A stretch of 64,000 nt of DNA, from assembly GCF_011742145.1 (NCBI RefSeq), contig NZ_JAAQQU010000105.1, positions 1-64,000 of the forward strand. Reading direction: 5' to 3'. The stretch comes from Flavobacterium sp. J49 (GTDB taxonomy: Bacteria; Bacteroidota; Bacteroidia; Flavobacteriales; Flavobacteriaceae). The notes beneath the pieces are model-generated. The model made no database searches and was not told the DNA's origin. It saw only the letters and a program-made list of their open reading frames with translations. Numbering within the stretch: position 1 is the stretch's first letter; the number at the start of each line of letters is the position of its first letter. The translations under genes were made by a program, and so were the position numbers. Below, in pieces: positions 24,366 to 30,950 of this stretch.

Positions 24366-24393
24366 GTTCGCAAAACAGGTGCTTTTTGCGAAC
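24366..24393. promoter_or_regulatory. Perfect 10-bp inverted repeat with 8-base loop
   Basis: GTTCGCAAAA at 24366-24375 is exactly complementary to 24384-24393, around CAGGTGCT. There is no T-tract after either arm, so an operator or recombination hairpin is likelier than a terminator. The remainder of 24131-24670 contains no gene I can support. Confidence 0.5.
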
Positions 24394-24670
24394 AGTAATC
24401 AAACAAAGCACCAATAAAAAACACCTTTTTTACGGAAAACCATAAACTTTCGCTCTCCGGGCTCGGTATTTTTATCCCATCATTTTTTATGTACCCCCCA
24501 TTTTGTTAAGAATTTTTACAATTAATTAGTGTAATAATTCCTTACTAATGGAGATTGTATATGTGTGAGAAATTTGGTATGTTTGGAATAGATAAGTAAT
24601 GATTGAATTTTATGTCATTATTATCTGTTAGTTATGAGCAATTTATTAAACCTTTGTGCTAAAAAAGAAC

Positions 24671-25168
24671 ATGCATATTAAAACTAAAATAGACGCTAAA
24701 AAATATCTAAAACTGATGTTTTCCTTGACTTACAAAAAACCATTAATAATATTGATGCATTTAATTGGAGTCGGAATGTTTATTTATTCTTTATTGTATT
24801 TTTTAGGCATTATTATCTTGGAAGAAATACCTTTAATTCCATTGATTTTTGGTTTTATCATGACTTTTATGATTCCGATTTCATTATATAAAAGTTTTAA
24901 AAAGAATTTTTTATCAAATAAAAGAATTCAAGAAACCATAGAATATGAATTTACCAATGAAAAAATGAAAATCATTGGAGAAAGTTTCAATTCTGAGCTT
25001 GAATTAAACAAAGCTCATAAAATTGTTGAGTTGAAAAACTGGTTTTTAATATATCAAAGTGAGCAAGTAGCTAATCTAATTCCAACAGAAAATCTGAATG
25101 ATAATGAAGTAAATATTTTGCGTGAAATTTTTAAAAATCAAACTAGCGTAAAATTAGAGCTAAAATAA
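24671..25168 (+). CDS. YcxB-like membrane protein
   Basis: The protein has 165 residues from the ATG at 24671 (an upstream TTG at 24656 is less likely). Two adjacent membrane helices lie at about 23-50 and 55-75. The cytoplasmic C-terminal domain reads EYEFTNEKMKIIGESFNSEL, HKIVELKNWFLIYQSEQVAN and LIPTENLN, the YcxB/immunity-like pattern. Its low GC and isolated position beside a long palindrome suggest a recently acquired cassette. Function unknown. Confidence 0.7.
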   Translation: MHIKTKIDAKKYLKLMFSLTYKKPLIILMHLIGVGMFIYSLLYFLGIIILEEIPLIPLIFGFIMTFMIPISLYKSFKKNFLSNKRIQETIEYEFTNEKMKIIGESFNSELELNKAHKIVELKNWFLIYQSEQVANLIPTENLNDNEVNILREIFKNQTSVKLELK

Positions 25169-25186
25169 ACTGCTCATAACAGCAGT

Positions 25187-25291
25187 TTGCAACAACTGCT
25201 AGGCTTGGGTTTCTCACCGAATTTTCTTCGAAAATTCAAAGCCAAGTTTGTACTTGGAATCATCAGTAATAAATCGTCGCAGCTGTTGCAA
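25187..25291. repeat. Nested imperfect palindrome, attC-like layout
   Basis: Three concentric stems are visible: 25187-25199 with 25279-25291 (12 of 13 pairs), 25204-25212 with 25238-25246 (8 of 9), and GAATTTTC 25219-25226 with GAAAATTC 25230-25237 around TTC. It begins 18 bp after the stop codon of the 24671 gene. Outer flanks CATAAC (about 25174-25179) and GTTAT (about 25302-25306) are also complementary. A 62-residue frame across it is a by-product of the palindrome. Confidence 0.55.
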
Positions 25292-25392
25292 GCCGCGGCA
25301 CGTTATTACCAATCTTCCCGTCAGTTCAATAATCTATCGCAAGTTTATATGACTTCCGCGAATATTTTCAAGTAAAAAACGACAAGGCTAAA

Positions 25393-25514
25393 ATGAATAA
25401 CAAAAGTGAGGATGTTACTTATACACAACTAATTATTGATCTTAGAGATGGTTTGAAAGTTTTGGCAAAAAAATAGAGCCTAAGGTATACGAATACGGCT
25501 TTTTGAAGAAATAA
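25393..25514 (+). pseudogene. Short frame broken at an A7 run (40-residue product if shifted)
   Basis: ATG at 25393 opens MNNKSEDVTYTQLIIDLRDG and stops after LKVLAKK at a TAG directly behind a run of seven A (about 25467-25473). A -1 shift on that run continues naturally as IEPKVYEYGFLKK and stops at 25514. This is either a small decayed gene remnant or a slippery-site gene. No family is recognised. Confidence 0.35.
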
Positions 25515-25558
25515 ATAAAAAACCTTGTCAATTTAAAAATTCTTTCAATATTTTTTCA

Positions 25559-25656
25559 GCGATTTATTTGAACCTACGGCAATTGGAGCCTGTGGTAATC
25601 AAATAAGTCGCTTTTTTTTACCCTATACCTTCACCACACACCCTAGAGCGCGTATT
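25559..25656 (+). repeat. Direct repeat copy A with internal terminator hairpin
   Basis: About 98 bp recur with roughly 90 percent identity at 27449-27548. The first part folds into a 13-bp stem (GCGATTTATTTGA with TCAAATAAGTCGC) followed by eight T, so it can terminate rightward transcription. Homology continues some 40 bp past the T-run to GAGCGCGTATT. The interval 25657-25872 otherwise holds only the inverted repeat listed next and the leader of the carbonic anhydrase gene. Confidence 0.8.
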
Positions 25657-25685
25657 TCAACCTAACATCATAAGATAACATCAAA

Positions 25686-25709
25686 TTTTTACAACATGTT
25701 TTGTAAAAA
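25686..25709. promoter_or_regulatory. Inverted repeat upstream of the alpha carbonic anhydrase
   Basis: TTTTTACAA (25686-25694) is complementary to TTGTAAAAA (25701-25709), with six bases between. It lies about 165 bp before the carbonic anhydrase start and could be a dimeric regulator site. No poly-T terminator context beyond the arms. Confidence 0.35.
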
Positions 25710-25872
25710 TAGAAACACAGCTTAAACAAAATATAAAAAAAACATAAATAATCAGCGTGCAACTCAGTAAACACTAAAGCTGTAAAAATTTCTGCCATCA
25801 TGATGAATGTATTTATTTAAAAACTAAATATTAAATTTATATTTTCGCCAAAACAAAAACAAAACAAGAAAA

Positions 25873-26643
25873 ATGAAAAAAAAATATTTTACAAAAAGCG
25901 TTACAGCGTTACTTTTTGCTGTTCTCTTACTAGGTTGTACCGAAGAAGGAAAAATTGAAAAACATTCTCCTCACTGGGATTATGAAAACCCCATTTGGCA
26001 AAACGTTGGTTATACAGATTGTGGTGGAACAGTGCAAACACCCATTAATATCCAAACCGGTAGCACCATTCAGTCTTCACAATTATCAGAAGTAATGTTT
26101 AATTACAACCCTTTCAACATGAAAATTGTTGATAATGGTCACACTGTACAAGTAAATACCGACAATGCAATCACAAACAATATAAGCATTGACGGGGTTA
26201 CTTATAATTTTTTACAATTTCACTACCATACACATAGTGAACACGAAATTGATGGAAATACCGATCAAATGGAGATTCACTTAGTACACCAAGACCCTGT
26301 AACCAGTAATCTTGCGGTTATTGCTATCATGCTTAATGCAACCAGTGCAACTGATAATACCTTTATACAATCTTATTTGCAAAACTTCCCAAGCGAAGAA
26401 GATATAGAGGTAGCCACATCTACAAGTTTAAACCTAAATGCCATATTACCGGCAAACAAAAATTATTATACATACACGGGTTCACTTACAACACCTCCAT
26501 GTAGCCAAGGTTTAAAATGGATTATTCTCAAAGAAAAAATGGCCGTTTCTTCTAGTCAACTCAATGCCTTTCAAGAACGACATGATATCAATGCAAGACC
26601 AATTCAACCACTAAACGGTAGAATTGTATTAGAAAAAATATAA
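25873..26643 (+). CDS. Alpha-class carbonic anhydrase, lipoprotein
   Basis: The 256-residue protein has a lipoprotein signal (AVLLLGCTEEGK). Alpha-CA features are HWDYEN near the start, QTPINIQT, the zinc-ligand region FLQFHYHTHSEHEIDGN with the third His in MEIHLVHQD, and YTGSLTTPPCSQGLKWIIL. It hydrates CO2 in the periplasm. It is 3 bp from an outer-membrane beta-barrel gene, and the pair is flanked by ~100-bp direct repeats. Confidence 0.93.
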   Translation: MKKKYFTKSVTALLFAVLLLGCTEEGKIEKHSPHWDYENPIWQNVGYTDCGGTVQTPINIQTGSTIQSSQLSEVMFNYNPFNMKIVDNGHTVQVNTDNAITNNISIDGVTYNFLQFHYHTHSEHEIDGNTDQMEIHLVHQDPVTSNLAVIAIMLNATSATDNTFIQSYLQNFPSEEDIEVATSTSLNLNAILPANKNYYTYTGSLTTPPCSQGLKWIILKEKMAVSSSQLNAFQERHDINARPIQPLNGRIVLEKI

Positions 26644-26646
26644 TTT

Positions 26647-27336
26647 ATGAAAAAGTTATTTTTTCTAATTTGCTTCATTTGTTCAACAACTGTAGTAATG
26701 GCTCAGGACACACCACAAAGCAATACCGAAACAAGCAATATTGAGCTAAGATTTTCAAGCGGGTTAGTATTTCCCCTTGGTGATATTAAATCCTCACAAA
26801 ACGAATCATTTGGTATGGCAAAAACAGGATACAAAGCTACAATAGACTTTGCCTATAAATTCAAAAACAATTTTGCAGCCGTTATGATTGTTGATTATAC
26901 GACGCTAGGAACCGATGCAGATAAAATAGCCAAATCCATTTTAGACGCTAATCCTTCCTACAACAGCGTAGAAGTTAAAAGTGGTAACTATTCCGTTTTA
27001 TCTCTATTAGTCGGGGGCAATTACACCATCAATTTAAGTTCACATTTTTTTATTCAAGGTCAGCTGGCTTTAGGCTTGGCTACTATCAAAGGACCCGAAA
27101 ATGAAATAACGGTCAGTAGCGCTTCACCATTTGAAGAACTTAAATCAGCAGGAACAGTAAATGCACTCGCTTATCAAGGTAAAGTTTCAGTAAACTACAA
27201 CATCAATACCCCTTTGGCAATAGGATTGTATACCAGCTATTACGAAACAAACCCTACCTTTGAAATAGAAAACAGTTCAATTAAGCAAAAATTAAACAGC
27301 ATGTCTACAGGCCTGCAACTCACCTATAAGTTATAG
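26647..27336 (+). CDS. Outer-membrane beta-barrel protein
   Basis: The 229-residue protein has a signal peptide (MKKLFFLICFICSTTVVMAQ) followed by alternating amphipathic strands (IELRFSSGLVFPLGDI; NFAAVMIVDYTTLG; FFIQGQLALGLATI; PLAIGLYTSYYETNP) ending L-T-Y-K-L, as in small OmpX/OmpA-like barrels. It starts 3 bp after the carbonic anhydrase stop, so the two are cotranscribed. A specific role in inorganic carbon or pH is inference from context only. Confidence 0.8.
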   Translation: MKKLFFLICFICSTTVVMAQDTPQSNTETSNIELRFSSGLVFPLGDIKSSQNESFGMAKTGYKATIDFAYKFKNNFAAVMIVDYTTLGTDADKIAKSILDANPSYNSVEVKSGNYSVLSLLVGGNYTINLSSHFFIQGQLALGLATIKGPENEITVSSASPFEELKSAGTVNALAYQGKVSVNYNINTPLAIGLYTSYYETNPTFEIENSSIKQKLNSMSTGLQLTYKL

Positions 27337-27448
27337 CGTAAGTAAGCTAACACAAAGGTGCAAAACCGTACTGCTTGTTCAGTAATGTTTTTGCTAAGCA
27401 TCATATTGAACTTATATCTATTTTTTTAGAATTTTATTAAAATATCCG

Positions 27449-27548
27449 GCGATTTATTTGAACCTACGGCAATTGTAGCCTATGTACCATCAAATAAGTC
27501 GCTTTTTTTTATACCCTATACTTCACTACACACCCTAGAGCGCGTATT
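27449..27548 (+). repeat. Direct repeat copy B with internal terminator hairpin
   Basis: This is the second copy of the repeat at 25559, about 112 bp after the barrel gene. The 13-bp stem and T8 are conserved; most differences lie in the loop. The two copies enclose 1.8 kb containing the carbonic anhydrase and barrel genes. Confidence 0.8.
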
Positions 27549-27576
27549 GGCAATCTGCGACTACATACCCCTGTAT

Positions 27577-27607
27577 TAAAAAACAACAGCCCCGTTTCCG
27601 AGGCTGT
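27577..27607 (-). terminator. Terminator of the HTH gene (minus strand)
   Basis: ACAGCC (27586-27591) pairs with GGCTGT (27602-27607), extended by an inner CG pair. The A-run at 27578-27583 gives the T-tract on the minus strand. Confidence 0.75.
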
Positions 27608-27631
27608 GTCTAGTGGTATTTGATAAAAAAA

Positions 27632-27922
27632 TTAATTGGTTTTGTCGTCAAACCGTTTTGAAGGGTCGTCGGGTTTTGTAATACTATTGAGTACCTCTTG
27701 GGTAAAAAAGTGTTTAGGATAAAGATAGCTCCGCCCTACCAGTACACAAGGTACCGAACCGTTTTTACGCAATCGGTACAACTTAGCAGGACTGCACCTA
27801 AGCAGTTTCTCCATGGCATGGCTGTCTAAAAAGTCCTCTTCTACTACAGGCTTTGATACTTCTAGCAAAGCCCTTAAGTCGAGTATGGCCTTTAATAAAA
27901 TTTGAAATTCCTTGCTGCTCAT
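27632..27922 (-). CDS. Excisionase-like helix-turn-helix protein
   Basis: The 96-residue protein has a helical N-terminus and a MerR/excisionase-type winged helix: AMEKLLRCSPAKLYRLRKNG, then SVPCVLVGRSYLYPKHFF. The pattern of residues after the turn is that of HTH_17 DNA-binding proteins, which often accompany integrative elements. No integrase is in the window, so it may be a remnant or an ordinary small regulator. It has its own terminator. About 120 bp upstream begins a purine-rich repeat arm. Confidence 0.75.
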   Translation of the reverse strand: MSSKEFQILLKAILDLRALLEVSKPVVEEDFLDSHAMEKLLRCSPAKLYRLRKNGSVPCVLVGRSYLYPKHFFTQEVLNSITKPDDPSKRFDDKTN

Positions 27923-28039
27923 AGGTTACGTTTTAAGTTAGACTTGGGCAGTAATACATAATTTGTAAGCTAATCTATACAAAGTAAATATAATATGCAA
28001 GAAAATAGGTGTAATTTTTTTCTTAACTACTTTAAAGTC

Positions 28040-28097
28040 TAAGAAGAGGAAAGAGGAAAGCAAGAAACAAGAAGCAAGAAGCAAGAGGAAAAAAAAG
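28040..28097 (+). repeat. Purine-rich heptamer arm (GA arm) facing the 36-unit CT array
   Basis: The run GAAGAGGAAAGAGGAAAGC followed by CAAGAAACAAGAAGCAAGAA is the reverse complement of the CT array type. It is separated from the CT array at 28119 by about 21 bp, so the two can fold into a long hairpin. No plus-strand gene ends here. Confidence 0.75.
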
Positions 28098-28118
28098 ACA
28101 AACACCACTAAACCGCTT

Positions 28119-28370
28119 CTTGCCTCTCGCCTCTCACCTCTCGCCTCTCGCCTCTTGCTTCTCGCCTCTTGCTTCTCGCCTCTCGCCTCTTGCTTCTCGC
28201 CTCTTGCTTCTCGCCTCTTGCTTCTCGCCTCTCGCCTCTCGCCTCTCGCCTCTTGCTTCTCGCCTCTTGCTTCTCGCCTCTCGCCTCTTGCTTCTCGCCT
28301 CTCGCCTCTTGCTTCTCGCCTCTTGCTTCTCGCCTCTCGCCTCTCGCTTCTCACCTCTCGCTTCTCACCT
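28119..28370. repeat. Heptanucleotide array, 36 units (CTYRCYT on + strand)
   Basis: Thirty-six uninterrupted 7-bp units, mainly CTCGCCT and CTTGCTT, run from 28119 to 28370. The next three bases, 28371-28373 (CTA), are the TAG stop codon of the minus-strand amylase gene, in the position a 37th unit would occupy. All six frames across the array give Leu/Ala/Ser-rich peptides with a 7-residue period, which are translation artefacts. Confidence 0.92.
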
Positions 28371-30167
28371 CTACCTCCTACTAAGCACCACTAAATTCAT
28401 CGGCTCAATAGTAACTGTTTTCATTACTTTATTAGAAAAAACCTCTTTAAATTTATTAGTTTTCAAAAGTTCATTTGTAAAGTTCACGGGCTTATCTGAA
28501 CGATTGATGCATACAAGCACTTCTTCGCCTTGGTATTTTCGGCTAAAAACATAGAGTTTTTGGGCATCATCTTTTGCAATGGTAGTGTAGTTGCCTAGTT
28601 GGATAGACTTGTAGTTATTGCGCAACACCATAAACTTTTGATACCAGTTATACAAATCCTTATTAAAAGCTACAGCATCGGGTTCATGAGTACTTTGGTC
28701 AGGGTTGTAAGTTTCGGCATCATAGGTTTTGTCGTCCCATACCATTGGTTTGCGACAGTCAGGATCATTGCCTCCCCAAATTCCGGCTTCGTCTCCATAA
28801 AAAATCATAGGCGATCCCAAATACAACATTTGGAAAGCAGCAATTAGTTTTTGTTTTTGAACCTGGGCTGCGGTTGGTTTTCTGGCATTGTACTCTTTGT
28901 TATTGCTTTTTTGACTCCAATTAAAATAAGCGCCCCAATCCCCAAACTTCTTACCGTCAGGATTGGCGACAGCGCTGGCTAATCGGGTAGCATCGTGACT
29001 GTTCATCAGGTTTTGCATATTCAGCGCTACATCGTTTCCAAAAGCTTCCCTTAGTGTTGCCAATTGGGCATCAAATTGTGTTACGGTAGAAGCCAATTTA
29101 TCTTGAATAAAAAAATCATGTACTATAAAAGCAAAATTGTAATTCATGGTGGCATCAAACTCATCACCTTCAAGATAAGGTCTTGTTTTTTCTATTGGAG
29201 ACACCAGTTCGGCAGTCATATAAGCTGTAGGGTTGATACTGCGTACCCATCGACGCCAGTCTTTCCAAAAAGGATGTCCAACATCATAAGCAACATCCAA
29301 GCGCCAACCGTCAATACCATCTTGAATTCCTTTATCCATAGGATTCATCCAGCGTTTGGTGGCGTTGAAGATATACGCTTTGGGTCCGGCTACTATGCCT
29401 TTCTCATCCTCTTTGAACTCGGGTAAGGTTTTTACACCAAACCACCCTTTGTATTGAAAGGTAGTTCCTTTTGCGGGATCGTCCCAACTATCGATAGAAA
29501 ACCAGTCACTATAGGCAGAAGCCTGTTGGTTTTTTTGAACATCCTCAAAAGCAAAACTTTTCATTCCCATGTGGTTAAATACACCATCAAAGATGATACG
29601 CATATTGCGGGCGTGAACTTCCTTAATCAGTTTTAATGCCAAGAGATCGGCTTTGGTCCATACCCAGCTTTTAACATCTAGTGGATTTTCGTTTTTCATC
29701 ATCGCCACATCACCTTCAGGATCAGGCCCAAAGGTAGGATCAACGTGATGGTAACAAAGTGCATCGTATTTATGTGAAGAAGGCGACCAAAAAATTGGAG
29801 TCAGATAGATTGCATTAACCCCAAGTGATTTGATATAGTCTAATTTATTGATGATGCCTTGCAAGTCACCACCGTAGCGACGACGCTGAAGATTATAGTA
29901 TAGGTCTTTCCCATTCTGTTGCTCATATGGCTGTAGCTGATACCAATCACTTGTCCAAGGATGAATTTGAAACGCTGAAGTATCATCAAAAGGATAGGCG
30001 CCATTTTGGTCGGTTACTTTAGGATCATTGGTTGGATCACCGTTGTTAAAGCGCTCCGGGAATATTTGGTACCAAATGATTCCTTTACTCCACTCGGGTG
30101 TAAATTTTGACTGCGAGTTGGCAACTATTGAAAAGAGAATTACAAGTGAGAAGTAAAAAGATTTCAT
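28371..30167 (-). CDS. Secreted GH13 alpha-amylase-family enzyme
   Basis: The protein has 598 residues from the ATG at 30167, which begins a good signal peptide (MKSFYFSLVILFSIVANSQS); an in-frame extension to 30242 is less likely. The GH13 catalytic regions are visible: DGVFNHMG (region I), DGWRLDVAYDVG with the nucleophile Asp (region II), MTAELVSP with the acid/base Glu (region III) and MNSHDATR (region IV). The N-terminal IIWYQIFPERFNNGDP is typical of neopullulanase/cyclomaltodextrinase-type enzymes. It probably degrades alpha-glucans in the periplasm or outside the cell. No SusCD genes adjoin it. Confidence 0.92.
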   Translation of the reverse strand: MKSFYFSLVILFSIVANSQSKFTPEWSKGIIWYQIFPERFNNGDPTNDPKVTDQNGAYPFDDTSAFQIHPWTSDWYQLQPYEQQNGKDLYYNLQRRRYGGDLQGIINKLDYIKSLGVNAIYLTPIFWSPSSHKYDALCYHHVDPTFGPDPEGDVAMMKNENPLDVKSWVWTKADLLALKLIKEVHARNMRIIFDGVFNHMGMKSFAFEDVQKNQQASAYSDWFSIDSWDDPAKGTTFQYKGWFGVKTLPEFKEDEKGIVAGPKAYIFNATKRWMNPMDKGIQDGIDGWRLDVAYDVGHPFWKDWRRWVRSINPTAYMTAELVSPIEKTRPYLEGDEFDATMNYNFAFIVHDFFIQDKLASTVTQFDAQLATLREAFGNDVALNMQNLMNSHDATRLASAVANPDGKKFGDWGAYFNWSQKSNNKEYNARKPTAAQVQKQKLIAAFQMLYLGSPMIFYGDEAGIWGGNDPDCRKPMVWDDKTYDAETYNPDQSTHEPDAVAFNKDLYNWYQKFMVLRNNYKSIQLGNYTTIAKDDAQKLYVFSRKYQGEEVLVCINRSDKPVNFTNELLKTNKFKEVFSNKVMKTVTIEPMNLVVLSRR

Positions 30168-30389
30168 TGGATTTATTTTTATCTTTCCAAATATACAGTA
30201 TTTGAGCGGCTGTTTCGTATTACCTTTTTCAGAGGGAAGCAAAAAGACAAACAGTACCTCGCAACTAAAACCTCTTGTCTAATTCTTTACACCTCTTGTC
30301 ACACACATTCCTCCTTTTATCTTTTGTTTCTTTATTAAAAAAAATTAATATTTTTTACTATATAGTATGCATGCATAATATATTTTTAT

Positions 30390-30397
30390 TATCTTTG
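30390..30397 (+). promoter_or_regulatory. Canonical Bacteroidetes -7 box for the MarR gene
   Basis: TATCTTTG matches TAnnTTTG and lies 25 bp before the MarR start codon. It serves as a contrast to the stress-type sites, which lack this box. Confidence 0.65.
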
Positions 30398-30422
30398 AAA
30401 TCGTTATAGTAAAATTTTAGGT

Positions 30423-30854
30423 ATGAAAGACAAAACTATAGATTATATACTCCGCGCTACTTGGCAAGCCGTTGCCCGCATGTACAATGAAGAAGCCTCC
30501 AAGTTTGAAGGTTCAATGGCAATAGGGTTTGCACTGCTGAGCATCGATAAAGAAGAAGGAACTCCTTCTACTTTTATCAGTTCGCGCATGGGCATGGAAG
30601 CCACCAGCCTAACCAGAACTCTTAGAACTTTAGAAGAAAAAGGTTTAATCATTCGCAAGAAAAACCCCGAAGACGGTCGTGGTGTACTCATTTACCTAAC
30701 TGATTTAGGCAAACAAATGAGAGAACAGTCTAAAATTACCGTATTAAAATTTAATGAAGTGGTGAAGCAAAATATTTCAGAAGAAAAGTTACAGCACTTC
30801 ATAGAAGTAGCGGATACTATCAATGATTTAATCGCAGAGAAGAAGATTTTTTAA
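30423..30854 (+). CDS. MarR-family transcription regulator
   Basis: The 143-residue winged-helix regulator contains FALLSIDKEEGTPSTFISSR, MGMEATSLTRTLRTLEEKGL (recognition helix) and KKNPEDGRGVLIYLTDLGK (wing). It immediately precedes the beta-oxidation genes on the same strand. It probably represses them and itself and is released by an acyl-CoA or fatty acid; the ligand is inferred. Confidence 0.9.
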   Translation: MKDKTIDYILRATWQAVARMYNEEASKFEGSMAIGFALLSIDKEEGTPSTFISSRMGMEATSLTRTLRTLEEKGLIIRKKNPEDGRGVLIYLTDLGKQMREQSKITVLKFNEVVKQNISEEKLQHFIEVADTINDLIAEKKIF

Positions 30855-30874
30855 ATGAATAAAAAACAGACAAA

Positions 30875-30929
30875 AGATAATAGACAGAGAGATTATAGAT
30901 CAAATCCGTAAAAACAAAGTCTATCATCT
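30875..30929 (+). promoter_or_regulatory. Inverted repeat between the MarR gene and fadB
   Basis: AGATAATAGAC (30875-30885) and GTCTATCATCT (30919-30929) are complementary except for one position. The spacing is long for a MarR dyad, so a leader hairpin is equally possible. The purine-rich left part (GATAATAGACAGAGAGATTA) also has a loose AG-ending rhythm like the heptamer arrays. Confidence 0.35.
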
Positions 30930-30950
30930 ATTTTCATTAACAAAAAACAT

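Noticed and set aside
25187-25375. 62-residue open frame
   Set aside because: It runs along a nested palindrome and has no protein-like composition or upstream start signal.
24131-28370. Integrated prophage or integrative element around the excisionase-like gene
   Set aside because: No integrase, relaxase, capsid or transposase gene is visible; only the HTH gene and repeats suggest mobility, so no boundaries can be defended.
27938-28554. Several long open frames on both strands giving Leu/Ala/Ser- or Arg/Glu-rich 7-residue repeats (also at 22804-23001 and 23278-23523)
   Set aside because: A 7-bp DNA repeat returns to frame every 21 bp, so every frame stays open and repeats every seven codons. 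They have no start signals or family resemblance; they are artefacts of the heptamer arrays.
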